Shown here: one piece after another, positions 18,359 through 28,386 of the stretch
Layout of the letters: every line of letters starts with the position of its first letter
How positions within the stretch are numbered: position 1 is the stretch's first letter
DNA from: Lachnospiraceae bacterium
GTDB taxonomy: Bacteria > Bacillota > Clostridia > Lachnospirales > Lachnospiraceae
Assembly (NCBI GenBank): GCA_022845955.1
Contig: AP025576.1
Coordinates: 3,348,001 to 3,412,000 of the forward strand
Direction: 5' to 3'
Length of the DNA stretch: 64,000 nt
Made by a program: the position numbers and the translations under genes
Notes under the pieces: model-generated
Database searches by the model: none
Told to the model about the DNA's origin: nothing
What the model saw: only the letters and a program-made list of their open reading frames with translations

Positions 18359-19483
18359 ATGAAGAATTGTCCAAAATATCTGCTTCCATATGAGGAGTTA
18401 TGGAAAAAAGATCCCCATGCTGCGAACCTGGAGTGGTTTCGGAATGCCAGATATGGATTGTTTATGCATTATGGATTGTACTCTATGCTTCATAAAAAGG
18501 AGTGGGTCCTATATCGGGAGCAGATTCCTCTGAAAGAATATGAAGCATTAAAAGAAGCCTTTACAGCCCATAATTTTGATGCCGATAAAATTACAGATCT
18601 GGCCATTGCAGCAGGAATGAAATACATTACGATTACAGCTTGTCATCATGAGGGATTTTGCTTATGGGATTCTAAAATAGAACCGTTTAACAGTATGAAT
18701 TCTCCGGCCAAAAGGGATTTGATCCGGGAATTAAGCGAAGCGTGTGAAAGAAAAGGTTTGGGCTTTTTTGTGTATTATACATTTATGCTGAACTGGAGAT
18801 ACCCGTATTTCATTGAAAATTCTATTTTTGAATATGCAAGGCCCAGGTACAAAGAAAAGGAACCAAGATATCAGGATAATGGAAAGGAGAGTTTTTCCAA
18901 ATATCTGAATTATATTGAAGCGGTAATTGATGAATTATTATCCAATTATTCGGTAACAGGAATTTGGTTTGATATTATTGTGGCGTGGTATATTTTAGGA
19001 GAAGAGTATATTCCGATTGAACAAATCTATGAAAATATCCGTAAAAAACATCCGGAAGTCTTGATCTCCTGGAAACAGGGGGCGACCGGAACGGAGGATT
19101 TTGCTTCACCGGAACAGAATTTCCATGATATGACAGAGGATATCAGAAAGCAGTATGGAGATGCCGCTGCCATGCGTGCCCGCAGAGGCTTTGAAGGAAA
19201 CCGTCACAAACATAATGAAATTTGCGCAACGATACAGCGGATGGGATGGGGATTTAATCCATTATCGGAAGATAAATCAGTGGATGAATTGTATCAACTT
19301 TTGGGACATGCTGCAGCTCATGACTGTAATCTGTTGTTAAATGTCGGCCCTATGGCAGATGGGGGGATTCATCCAAGGCATAAACGCCTGTTACTGGATC
19401 TGGCAGAAAAAATTAAGAGGGAAGGATTTCCTACAGAAGATGTGAAAATAGAAAAGACAGACCTGGGTACAGGAACGGTATAA
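18359..19483 (+). CDS. GH29-family alpha-L-fucosidase-like enzyme
   Basis: 374 residues from ATG 18359 (a GTG lies 9 nt earlier); GAGAGAGGTG is just upstream. The single catalytic domain has WFRNARYGLFMHYGLYS, CHHEGFCLWDSK and the nucleophile motif GIWFD (Asp205). It lacks the C-terminal beta-sandwich of longer GH29 enzymes and has no signal peptide. The family removes alpha-L-fucose or, rarely, related 6-deoxy sugars or galactose. The acid/base residue is not well conserved in GH29 and I could not assign it. Placement beside sulfatases and GH95 fits trimming of sulfated fucosylated oligosaccharides. Confidence 0.86.
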   Translation: MKNCPKYLLPYEELWKKDPHAANLEWFRNARYGLFMHYGLYSMLHKKEWVLYREQIPLKEYEALKEAFTAHNFDADKITDLAIAAGMKYITITACHHEGFCLWDSKIEPFNSMNSPAKRDLIRELSEACERKGLGFFVYYTFMLNWRYPYFIENSIFEYARPRYKEKEPRYQDNGKESFSKYLNYIEAVIDELLSNYSVTGIWFDIIVAWYILGEEYIPIEQIYENIRKKHPEVLISWKQGATGTEDFASPEQNFHDMTEDIRKQYGDAAAMRARRGFEGNRHKHNEICATIQRMGWGFNPLSEDKSVDELYQLLGHAAAHDCNLLLNVGPMADGGIHPRHKRLLLDLAEKIKREGFPTEDVKIEKTDLGTGTV

Positions 19484-19523
19484 TAAAAGGATCTTATTAT
19501 TATAAAAAATCAAGGAGGAAAAA

Positions 19524-20993
19524 ATGAGAATATTGTTTATTGACATTGATACGCTTCGTGCAGATCACGTAGGATGCTATGGATATAAGAGAAATACAAC
19601 ACCGGTTATTGATTCTGTGGCAAAGGAGGGTGTGGTTTTTGATAAATATTATTGTCCCAACGCACCTTGTTTGCCGTCAAGAGCTTCTTTGGTAACCGGC
19701 CGTTATGGTATTCATAATGGTATTGTGGGACATGGAGGAACGGCTGCGGACCTGAGACTTCAGGGAGAACCAAGGGGATTTACGGATGAAGCATCGGAAA
19801 ATAATTTGTTTATGCAGTTTAGAAATGCCGGTTTCCATACGGTATCCTTCTCTACATTCGCAGAACGCCACTCTGCATGGTGGTTTAATGCCGGATTTCA
19901 GGAGTGTGTCAATGTAGGCGGAAGAGGTAAAGAAAGTGCGGAAAGCGTGACTCCATATGTATTGGATTGGCTGGAAAGAAATGCAGAGCAGGATAATTGG
20001 ATGCTGCATGTGCATTATTGGGATCCCCATACACCATACAGAACACCGGAAGATTATGAGAATCATTTTATGGATACGCCATTGCCGGACGCATGGATTA
20101 CCGATGAAATTTTTGAGGAACATTTAAAGCATGTGGGACCACATGGAGCAAATGAAATCAATATGTGGGATGATAAAACATTTCCACAGTGGCCAAAGCA
20201 TCCCGGAAAATTATCCACAACAGCGGATGCAAAGCATTTTATTGATTTGTATGATGAAAGTGTGCGCTATACAGATGACAACATTGGCATGTTGTTGGAT
20301 GTATTAAAGAGAAAAGGATTATATAATGATGATCTGGCGATTATCATTACATCGGACCATGGTGAAGATATTGGCGAATTGGGACTTTACGGAGAGCATG
20401 GTGTAGCCGATGAACATGTTTGTCGTATCCCTATGATCATCAAGTGGCCCGGAGCACAAAAGGGAACGGTGGTAAAGGGCTTCCATGATAATGTGGATCT
20501 GCTTCCAACCATCCGCGAACTGTTGGGACAGACGGAAGAAAACGGATATCGTTATGACGGTATATCTTATGCGAAAAGCCTGATGGACGGAACCGATTGT
20601 TCCAGAGATCATGAAATTCTGACGCAGTGTGCCCATGTATGCCAGAGAAGTGCGAGATTTGATCATTATATTTATATTCGTACCATTCATGGAGGATATC
20701 ATTTATTCCCGGAAGAGATGCTGTTTGACCTGGAAAAAGATCCTCATCAGGTGCATAATATTGCTGAGGAACATCCGGAACTCTGTGCAAAAGGTGCAAA
20801 AATGATTTTGGATTGGACAGATCGCATGATGAAAACCGGAACATCCGATGTGGATCCCATGTGGACAGTGGTACAGGAAGGCGGTCCGGAGCATTGCAGA
20901 GGTGAACTGCAGAATTATATGAAACGTTTGGAAGGAACCGCCCGTGCGTATGGAATCGAAAAATTGAAAGAACAGTACGGGGAAGAAAAATAG
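19524..20993 (+). CDS. S1-family sulfatase 4 (Cys-type, CLPSR)
   Basis: A 489-residue sulfatase behind an AAGGAGG ribosome site. It begins RILFIDIDTLRADHVGCYGY, of the IDxDTLRADH type common in choline-sulfatase-like and heparan-type subfamilies. It has CLPSR at Cys49, HYWDPHTPY and ITSDHGEDIGELGLYGEHG. No signal peptide. Sequence beyond the core differs from sulfatases 1-3 and 5, so it is not a recent duplicate. Substrate not assignable. Confidence 0.9.
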   Translation: MRILFIDIDTLRADHVGCYGYKRNTTPVIDSVAKEGVVFDKYYCPNAPCLPSRASLVTGRYGIHNGIVGHGGTAADLRLQGEPRGFTDEASENNLFMQFRNAGFHTVSFSTFAERHSAWWFNAGFQECVNVGGRGKESAESVTPYVLDWLERNAEQDNWMLHVHYWDPHTPYRTPEDYENHFMDTPLPDAWITDEIFEEHLKHVGPHGANEINMWDDKTFPQWPKHPGKLSTTADAKHFIDLYDESVRYTDDNIGMLLDVLKRKGLYNDDLAIIITSDHGEDIGELGLYGEHGVADEHVCRIPMIIKWPGAQKGTVVKGFHDNVDLLPTIRELLGQTEENGYRYDGISYAKSLMDGTDCSRDHEILTQCAHVCQRSARFDHYIYIRTIHGGYHLFPEEMLFDLEKDPHQVHNIAEEHPELCAKGAKMILDWTDRMMKTGTSDVDPMWTVVQEGGPEHCRGELQNYMKRLEGTARAYGIEKLKEQYGEEK

Positions 20994-21012
20994 AAAAGAG
21001 GAAGTAAAAATT

Positions 21013-22350
21013 ATGAGTAAAAGACCCAATGTTTTGTGGATTTTTTCTGATGAGCATCGCGCCCAGGCCATGAGCTGCCGCGGTGATGGGAATGTGGAGA
21101 CCACATATATGGATATGCTTGCTCAAAATGGATGCAGGTATGATCGGGCGTACAGCACAGCACCGCTGTGCGCGCCCTTTCGGGCCTGCCTAATGACAGG
21201 AAAGCATTTAAATGAACATGGTGTAGTATCTCTTCATGTTCCTTTGATTAATCAGACACTGATATCAGAAACCATGCAGGAATATGGTTATCGCACTTCT
21301 TATTATGGAAAATGGCATTTATGTGGAGGGGCAGCGCCAAGTCATTTCGTGTCCAAGTATTTTTGCAGAGGATTTGATGAATTCGTGGGATGGGAAAATT
21401 CCAACCGTTTCTTTGATACCCATTATTTTAAAGATACGGATGACAATCCTCAGGCATATCGTGTCATGAAAAAATATCAGACCGATGAATTGACGGATCT
21501 GGCCATTGAAGGAATACAAAAGAATATAGAGCAGGAAAAACCGTGGTTTCAGATTATTTCCTATGAAGCTCCTCATCCGCCGGCGGTTGGAAATCAGAAT
21601 TTAGAGGAATACTGCAGTGCATATGCGCCCAAGGAATATTTGGATCTTTATAAAGATCGGGAGATCACATTAAGGCCAAATGTAAGCGGTGACGAGAAAG
21701 AACGGGAACGGATTAAAATTATGCATAAAGCCTATTATGCTGCCATAAAAAATCTGGATGATAACATAGGAAGAATTTATGAGTATCTCAGGCAAAAGGG
21801 AGAATTGGATCATACAATTATCTTCTATTTTTCGGATCACGGAGATTTCTGGGGCAGCCATGGCCGATATGGGAAAAGCCGTGCCGAAGAAGAATCCAGC
21901 AATATCCCTATGCTGATTCATTGGCCGGAAGGTATTCGCGGGGGACAGATAAAGACAGAGTTATTCTCGGGTATTGATATTGTGCCTACTATGTGTGGAT
22001 TACTGGATGTGCCGGTTCCGAGTTATTGTTCCGGAATGGATTTATCTTATCAAATGACAGGAAAGCAAGGCACTGCGAGAAATGAGGTATTGATTCAGGG
22101 AGAACGTACTTTTTTTGCGTCAGATCCGGTGAAAGATCGTTATCGTTCGTTGGTTACGAAACAGTATAAGTATATTTATTATTCCTATGACAAAAAAGAA
22201 GTATTATTTGATTTGGAGCAGGATCCCTATGAAATGCACAATCTGGCGGATCAACAGGAGTACAGACAGATTTGTGAATCATTAAAAGACAAGCTGGCAC
22301 AGCAGCTTTACGCCGTGAAAGATGCGTTTGTCAAAGAATTATATGAGTAA
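21013..22350 (+). CDS. S1-family sulfatase 5 (Cys-type, CAPFR)
   Basis: A 445-residue sulfatase from ATG 21013 with AGAGGAAG upstream. It starts RPNVLWIFSDEHR and has YYGKWHLCGG, APHPPA and YFSDHGDFWGSHG. The formylglycine motif is CAPFR (Cys53). Most sulfatases have Ser or Ala at the fourth position, but the core C-x-P-x-R that the maturase needs is present. No signal peptide. A 124-nt gap with no recognisable terminator follows before GH95. Confidence 0.88.
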   Translation: MSKRPNVLWIFSDEHRAQAMSCRGDGNVETTYMDMLAQNGCRYDRAYSTAPLCAPFRACLMTGKHLNEHGVVSLHVPLINQTLISETMQEYGYRTSYYGKWHLCGGAAPSHFVSKYFCRGFDEFVGWENSNRFFDTHYFKDTDDNPQAYRVMKKYQTDELTDLAIEGIQKNIEQEKPWFQIISYEAPHPPAVGNQNLEEYCSAYAPKEYLDLYKDREITLRPNVSGDEKERERIKIMHKAYYAAIKNLDDNIGRIYEYLRQKGELDHTIIFYFSDHGDFWGSHGRYGKSRAEEESSNIPMLIHWPEGIRGGQIKTELFSGIDIVPTMCGLLDVPVPSYCSGMDLSYQMTGKQGTARNEVLIQGERTFFASDPVKDRYRSLVTKQYKYIYYSYDKKEVLFDLEQDPYEMHNLADQQEYRQICESLKDKLAQQLYAVKDAFVKELYE

Positions 22351-22474
22351 CCGACGGTTATACCGATAGGATATGGCTCAGGGTTTCGGATTGTGGTGTA
22401 TTTTATAACAATATTTCCATAGGAAGAGACCCTGATTATCTATATAATTTTATATTTTGAAAGAAGGGGAGCAG

Positions 22475-24850
22475 ATGAAACGGGAATGGAAAATGGAGTA
22501 CGATACTCCGGCAGACGTTTGGAATGATGCGATTCCTTTGGGGAATGGACGTTTGGGAGCCATGGTATACGGACATACCGGGATAGAGCGAATACAGGTA
22601 AATGAAGATAGTCTGTGGTATGGGGAGTTTATTGACCGCAACAATCGTGCAACCAAAGATGCCTTACCCAAGATTCAACAAAAAATTTTAGAAGGAAATA
22701 TGCGGGACGCAGAGGATTTGATTGCTCAATATATGGTAGGGGCTCCCAACACGATGCGTCATTATGAACCATTGGGAGAATTGGATATTGCATTAAACCA
22801 GCATACGCCATTTATTCAGAGCTGGATTCCCAATAGTGATGGAGCGGAAGCATATAAGGCATCTTTGGACTTAATGACAGGAGTGTATACGATCACTCAT
22901 AAACAGAAAGGCGTTACATATAAAAGGGAAATGTTTATCAGCTATCCGGCCCAGATTCTTTGTATTCGCCTGACAGCAAATCAGGAAGGCGCGATTCGTT
23001 TGGATTTGCAAATGGATCGATGCAAGATCTATGATGATAAAGAGCTGGATGCAAGGCGTCCGGGAAAATATAAGCGTGGCGGCGGATGGGCAGGTATGCT
23101 ACTGGATCAGAACCATACATGGGATGATCGTACGTTGCTGACAGTGGGACATGCTTCTACAGTGGAATTTGCCAGTGCGGTTCGTGTGGTTTCTGATGGA
23201 CAGATCTTAAATCCCTATAGTCAATTGGTAGTTCAAAACGCCACAGAAGTGACAATTTTTCTTGCGGGTGCCACATCCAACCGAGAGAAAGATCCCCAGT
23301 CGGCTGTTTTACATTTGTTGCAAGAGGCTGAAAAGAAGGGATATGAAATGCTATATCAGGAGCACTGCCGGGATTTTGAAACACATATGCGGCAGTGTAC
23401 ATTGGATTTGGGAGAAGAGCCGAATTTATCTTTGGAAAAACGTATTGAGGAATATAAACAGGGAAAGGAAGATCCTGCTCTTGCCGCATTGTATTTTACT
23501 TTCGGCCGTTATTTACTTTTATCAGGTGGAAGAGAGAATTCGGCTGCGATGAACCTTCAGGGAATTTGGAATCAGGAATTTTTACCTTTCTGGGATAGCA
23601 AGTATACCATTAATATTAACACACAGATGAATTACTGGCCAGCAGAAGTTACCAATTTATCGCTGCAGCATACATCCCTGATGAATCTTCTTTCCCGTAT
23701 GCATGAGCGGGGGAAAGATACTGCCAGAATTATGTATGGATGCCGGGGAGCGGTGTGTCATCATAATACCGATTATTATGGAGATTGTGCGCCACAGGAT
23801 TGTTATATGGCTGCAACTGCCTGGCCCACAGGAGGGGCATGGATGGCGCTGCATATCTGGGAGCACTATCTATTTACTCTGGATCGTGATTTTTTAGCGG
23901 AATGGTATCCGGTTTTAAAGGATTTTGCTCTGTTTTTCCTGGATTTCTTAATTGAAGATGGAGATGAGCTGGTGACGTGTCCATCCCTTTCTCCGGAAAA
24001 CCGTTATATTTGTCCGGATGGATTTGACACTCCAATCTGTGCAGGACCGACAATGGATAATCAGATTTTACGGGCGCTGTTTACGGCATGTATTCAGAGT
24101 GCCAATATTTTGGGACAACAGGATGATCCGATGATAAAACAGTTTGAGGAAACCAGAAAACGGCTCCCGGAAAATCGTGTTGGTTCGAACGGTCAGCTAT
24201 TGGAATGGAGAGAGGAAGTGGCAGAACTGACGCCTGGTATGGCACATATTTCCCATTTGTGGGGAGCGTATCCAGGGAGTGAAATAAATTGGAAAGATAC
24301 GCCGGATTTGTGGAATGCCGTGCGGCGGTCATTGGAAATTCGAACGGAGCATGATTCCGGAAAGAAAAGGGGATGGCCATTGGCGTGGTTCATCTGTCAA
24401 TATGCCAGATTATTGGATGCCGGACAGGTGGGAGAGAGAATTCGTCAAATGCTTTCTTATTCCAGCAATCGAAATTTTTTCAATTGCGGTATGGTATTCC
24501 AGATTGACGGAAATATGGGGGCTACTGCCGGAATGGCAGAAGCATTGCTGCAAAGCCATACGGGTATGTTACATTTTCTTCCGGCATTACCGTCAGAATG
24601 GAAGCAGGGGTATGTCAAAGGGCTTTGTGCCCGTGGCGGCTATGTTGTGGATATGAAATGGGAAAATCACAGTCTGATAGGGGCATTTGTGACGGCAGCA
24701 CAAGACGGACAGGTGGAAATAGTCGGAGAGCGGTTGGAAGTATGGGATAATCATGAAATCGTGCAGACAAAATCTACAGAGTATGGCTTCTCATTTTCTG
24801 TGAAAAAAAATCACAGCTATCGGTTAGAACCTGCAAAGAAAGCTGTATAA
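22475..24850 (+). CDS. GH95-family alpha-L-fucosidase/galactosidase-like enzyme
   Basis: 791 residues from ATG 22475, with AGAAGGGGA just upstream. Order: N-terminal beta domain (about 1-240, with WNDAIPLGNGRLGAMVYG and IQVNEDSLWYG), an (alpha/alpha)6 barrel (about 300-700) and a C-terminal beta domain. Key motifs are NQEFLPFWDSKYTININTQM, CHHNTDYYGDCAPQDCY, PSLSPENRY and NLxxGMVFQIDGNMG-type sequence. GH95 enzymes invert alpha-1,2-L-fucose or alpha-L-galactose linkages. No signal peptide. A second GH95 starts at 27343 but is truncated. Confidence 0.92.
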   Translation: MKREWKMEYDTPADVWNDAIPLGNGRLGAMVYGHTGIERIQVNEDSLWYGEFIDRNNRATKDALPKIQQKILEGNMRDAEDLIAQYMVGAPNTMRHYEPLGELDIALNQHTPFIQSWIPNSDGAEAYKASLDLMTGVYTITHKQKGVTYKREMFISYPAQILCIRLTANQEGAIRLDLQMDRCKIYDDKELDARRPGKYKRGGGWAGMLLDQNHTWDDRTLLTVGHASTVEFASAVRVVSDGQILNPYSQLVVQNATEVTIFLAGATSNREKDPQSAVLHLLQEAEKKGYEMLYQEHCRDFETHMRQCTLDLGEEPNLSLEKRIEEYKQGKEDPALAALYFTFGRYLLLSGGRENSAAMNLQGIWNQEFLPFWDSKYTININTQMNYWPAEVTNLSLQHTSLMNLLSRMHERGKDTARIMYGCRGAVCHHNTDYYGDCAPQDCYMAATAWPTGGAWMALHIWEHYLFTLDRDFLAEWYPVLKDFALFFLDFLIEDGDELVTCPSLSPENRYICPDGFDTPICAGPTMDNQILRALFTACIQSANILGQQDDPMIKQFEETRKRLPENRVGSNGQLLEWREEVAELTPGMAHISHLWGAYPGSEINWKDTPDLWNAVRRSLEIRTEHDSGKKRGWPLAWFICQYARLLDAGQVGERIRQMLSYSSNRNFFNCGMVFQIDGNMGATAGMAEALLQSHTGMLHFLPALPSEWKQGYVKGLCARGGYVVDMKWENHSLIGAFVTAAQDGQVEIVGERLEVWDNHEIVQTKSTEYGFSFSVKKNHSYRLEPAKKAV

Positions 24851-24865
24851 CAGGAGGAACGATAT

Positions 24866-27229
24866 ATGTTGCATGTGGAGCAGAGAAAATCAAGAAAAAT
24901 CACGAAAATTGAACGCAGACAGGATGCATTGTATTTACAATCGGAATGGGGAAGTATCTCTTTAAAACCCCAGACAGAAGAAATCGTTCGGATCAGTTGT
25001 ACTATAGACGGAAAACAGCCACAGGAAGAAACCAGTATCGGGATTTGTTATGCCGGTTCTTTTTCAGATTGGGGTTATCAAACGGATGAAAAAATGATTC
25101 GAGTCAGGATGCCAAAACTGACTATTGAAATAGACAGAGAAACCGGAAGTTTCTGTTATCGGGACGAAACCGGGAATCTGCTTTTACGTGAAACTGCCAA
25201 TGAGAGTAAGGTTCTGGAAGCGTTTGACAGTTATAAAACAGTGGTGGATGAGCATACCAAGGTGGAAGAAATTGTTACACCGGATGGTATCAAACAGATG
25301 GTGAAGGAGGCTTCAAGAGAATTTGATAAGAAGCTATACCATACCAGGCTGTCTCTGGAGTTTTGTGAACAGGAAAGGCTTTATGGATTGGGACAGGCGG
25401 AAGAGGGGCTGTTGAATCTGCGGGGATCAACCCAATATCTCCATCAGGCAAATCTGAAAATTTCCATTCCGTTTTTATTATCCAGTAACGGATACGCATT
25501 GTTGTTTGCTACAGGAAGTCCTGCTGTGTTCAGTGATACCCAGTATGGCTCATATTTTTACACAGAAGCAGATAGACAAATGGATTTTTATATGATTTGC
25601 GGAAAGCGGATGGATGATCTGGTAAAAGGATACCGTATATTGACGGGAAAGGCAGCTTTGCTTCCAAGATGGGCGTTTGGATTCATCCAGTCACAGGAAC
25701 GTTATGAGACACAGGAAGAAATTTTGGAGATTGCCAGAGAATACAGGAATAGAAAAATCGGGCTGGATGCAATCGTATTGGATTGGTGTTCCTGGACTGG
25801 TGAGCAGTGGGGACAAAAAAGCTTTGATCCGCAGCGTTTTCCCTCACCTAAAGAAATGACAGACCGCCTTCATGCAATGAATGTACATTTTATGATTTCT
25901 GTATGGCCCAATATGAGAAAGGATACAGAAAATTACAGGGAATTTCTGGAAAAAAAGTATCTGCTTCCGGCCAGTGAGATTTATGATGCTTTCTCAGCAG
26001 ATGCCAGAAAATTGTACTGGAAACAAGCGAAAGAAGGTATTTTTGATTATGGAACCGATGCATGGTGGTGTGATTCCAGTGAACCCTTCTGCCCGGAATG
26101 GGGGAAAACTATGAAACCGGAGCCATCGGTCATGTATCGGGACTTTGTATCGGCAGCATCCCAATATTTACCTCAAGAGGTTATGAATGGGTATGGATTG
26201 GTTCATGCACAGACGATCTATGAAGGTCAGCGAGGATGTGCAAGTAAAAAAAGAGTAACCAATCTGACTCGAAATACTTATCTGGGAGGGCAGAAATATG
26301 GTGTGATTTTATGGTCCGGGGATATCAGCGCCTCCTGGGATACTCTGCGCAAACAGATTGTGGCAGGTCTGAATTTCTGTGCCTCCGGTTTTCCGTATTG
26401 GACGCTGGATATTGGAGCCTTTTTTGTTAAAAAGGGAACACAGTGGTTTTGGAATGGAGATTATGACGAGGGAGAAACAGATCTGGGATATCGGGAACTT
26501 TTTGTTCGCTGGTTCCAATATGGAGCATTTTTACCGGTATTTCGCAGCCATGGTACCGATATCAGGAGGGAAATGTGGAACTTTGGTGAGGACGGAGACA
26601 TGTTTTACGAGGCGTTAAAGGCAGCGAATCAATTGCGTTACCGTTTGATTCCGTATATCTATTCCTGGGCGGGAAAGGTGTGGAAAGAAGATCGTACTAT
26701 GATGAGAATGCTGGCGTTTGATTTTGCCGATGATGCATGTGCGATGGATGTTAAAGATGAATATATGCTGGGTGAGAGTATTTTGGTTTGTCCGGTTACA
26801 AAGCCCATGTATTATGGGGTTCATTCCCGGGAATTAAAGGTAGAGGAAAAAATACGTAAGGTATACCTGCCCAAGGGATGTGACTGGTATGATTTTTATA
26901 CGGATCGTCTCTATGAGGGCGGACAGACTATCGTTGCGGAAGCTCCGATTGATCATATTCCGCTGTTTATCAAAGCAGGTAGTATTTTGCCTATGACAGA
27001 ACCTCTGCAAAGCACAGAAGAATTAAAAAATGCCAGGGTAGAGTTTCATGTTTATCCTGGAGCAGATGCCCAATTTCATCTTTATGAAGATGATGGTGAC
27101 GGTTATGGTTATGAACAGGGAGAATATACGATACGAACTTTGATTTGGCAGGAAAAACAAAAAAAATTGTTTGAGCAGGGAAATGAAAGGATAGATATTC
27201 CGAGAAAAATTCATGTACCATCCAACTGA
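24866..27229 (+). CDS. GH31-family alpha-xylosidase/alpha-glucosidase-like enzyme
   Basis: 787 residues, ATG 24866 behind ACAGGAGG, 15 nt after the GH95 stop. N-terminal beta-sandwich (about 1-260), barrel with DAIVLDWCSWTG, the nucleophile motif GTDAWWCDSSEP and the acid/base motif WSGDISASWDTLR, then SGFPYWTLDIGAFF and RSHGTDIRREMW, and proximal/distal C-terminal beta domains (LPKGCDWYDFYT). The DWCSWTGEQWG region resembles the alpha-xylosidase side of GH31, but specificity remains open. No signal peptide. It should release alpha-linked glucose or xylose from imported oligosaccharides. Confidence 0.9.
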   Translation: MLHVEQRKSRKITKIERRQDALYLQSEWGSISLKPQTEEIVRISCTIDGKQPQEETSIGICYAGSFSDWGYQTDEKMIRVRMPKLTIEIDRETGSFCYRDETGNLLLRETANESKVLEAFDSYKTVVDEHTKVEEIVTPDGIKQMVKEASREFDKKLYHTRLSLEFCEQERLYGLGQAEEGLLNLRGSTQYLHQANLKISIPFLLSSNGYALLFATGSPAVFSDTQYGSYFYTEADRQMDFYMICGKRMDDLVKGYRILTGKAALLPRWAFGFIQSQERYETQEEILEIAREYRNRKIGLDAIVLDWCSWTGEQWGQKSFDPQRFPSPKEMTDRLHAMNVHFMISVWPNMRKDTENYREFLEKKYLLPASEIYDAFSADARKLYWKQAKEGIFDYGTDAWWCDSSEPFCPEWGKTMKPEPSVMYRDFVSAASQYLPQEVMNGYGLVHAQTIYEGQRGCASKKRVTNLTRNTYLGGQKYGVILWSGDISASWDTLRKQIVAGLNFCASGFPYWTLDIGAFFVKKGTQWFWNGDYDEGETDLGYRELFVRWFQYGAFLPVFRSHGTDIRREMWNFGEDGDMFYEALKAANQLRYRLIPYIYSWAGKVWKEDRTMMRMLAFDFADDACAMDVKDEYMLGESILVCPVTKPMYYGVHSRELKVEEKIRKVYLPKGCDWYDFYTDRLYEGGQTIVAEAPIDHIPLFIKAGSILPMTEPLQSTEELKNARVEFHVYPGADAQFHLYEDDGDGYGYEQGEYTIRTLIWQEKQKKLFEQGNERIDIPRKIHVPSN

Positions 27230-27342
27230 GTATCGTTTGGTCTTTATCTTTAGTGCAAAATAACCTGTGGTGATACGTATAAAAATAGTTCCTTGCATTA
27301 TGGAATGAAAAGGTAAAAGAAATACGAAGAAAGAGGTAAAAT

Positions 27343-28057
27343 ATGAAACTGTGGTATGATAAACCAGCGGAAAAATGGGAAGAGGCATTGCCGTTGGGAA
27401 ATGGTTTTTTAGGAGCTATGGTATATGGAACCATTGATACAGAACATATTCAGGTCAATGAAGATTCTCTTTGGTCAGGAGGAGCAATTGAGAGGGAAAA
27501 TCCGGACTGTAAAAAGTATTTATCGCAAGTGAAGGATTTATTAAAAGAAGGAAGACATGTGGAAGCGGAAAGACTTGCACAGTTTGCGATGGCAGGAACA
27601 CCTCGCTCTCAAAGAGCCTACCAGACATTGGGAGATATCTACCTGCATTTTTGGAATAAAGAACACACGGTGAAGGATTATAGAAGATATTTGGATTTGG
27701 ATCTGGCAGAAACAAAAGTAGAATATTCTGCGTCGGCAGCTGGAGAGACATGTACTTATCAAAGAGAAATTTTTATTTCTTATCCGGCACGTGTGATGGT
27801 AATGCGCCTGACATCATCCTGTTCAGGAAAGCTGAATTTTCATGTTTTATTGGATCGAAGAAAAAATTTGGATCATGTGTGGTCGGAAGATAATAAAAGA
27901 ATTGCTATCGATGGATGCAATGGTAATCCCGGGATAGGATTTTGTGCGATGCTGCAGGCAGAAAGCAAAGATGGAAATGTATCGGTTATCGGGGAACATT
28001 TGATTGTAGAGAATGCATCAGAAGCGATTTTGTATTTTACAGCCAGTACAACATTTC
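27343..28057 (+). pseudogene. GH95 enzyme, 5' third only (cut at the integrative element)
   Basis: Starts normally at ATG 27343 (AAAGAGG upstream) with KLWYDKPAEKWEEALPLGNGFLGAMVYG and IQVNEDSLWSGG, closely following the N-terminal domain of GH95. After about 238 codons, at ILYFTASTTF, homology ends; the frame then runs 15 more codons into foreign sequence and stops at 28104. The catalytic barrel is missing, so the product cannot be an active enzyme. The missing part is not found on the far side of the element at 44761 either, so a deletion or rearrangement occurred in addition to the insertion. Confidence 0.87.
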
Positions 28058-28238
28058 GAGTGTTTTACTCCGAACACACTTTAGTGGACAAACACCGATT
28101 TTGAAGCACTATGCAGGAAGTTGAAAACTATGAAAAATGCAGTAAATTCAAGGGATTGCAGCTTAGAACCCTTGTAACTGCAAGGAAAACTCGAACCCAC
28201 AGACAACGATCAAAAAAAGTCTCAAAATCGGCAAAAAA

Positions 28239-28334
28239 GAGAGAACTTGGAGAGAACGGAGAGAACTCAGGAGAGAACTCAAGCCCTTTTCACACCTGCA
28301 TTTGCAGGGTATCAGAAAAACATTTAGAGAGAAC
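28239..28334 (+). repeat. Five GAGAGAAC repeats plus a palindrome at the element's left end
   Basis: GAGAGAAC occurs at 28239, 28250, 28259, 28271 and 28327. Between the fourth and fifth copies lies CCTGCA-TT-TGCAGG (28295-28308), a perfect inverted repeat. The array sits directly upstream of the small DNA-binding protein genes and parAB. It could be a binding array for one of these proteins, an iteron-like origin or a partition site; nothing in the sequence decides among these. Confidence 0.6.
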
Positions 28335-28386
28335 TATCGCACCTTTTTCTGCTGTTGACCAATATTACTGCAAAGAGGTGTTGATA

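Noticed and set aside
28239..28334. CRISPR array from repeated GAGAGAAC
   Set aside because: Repeat units are 8 nt with irregular 1-48 nt gaps and there are no cas genes; not a CRISPR.
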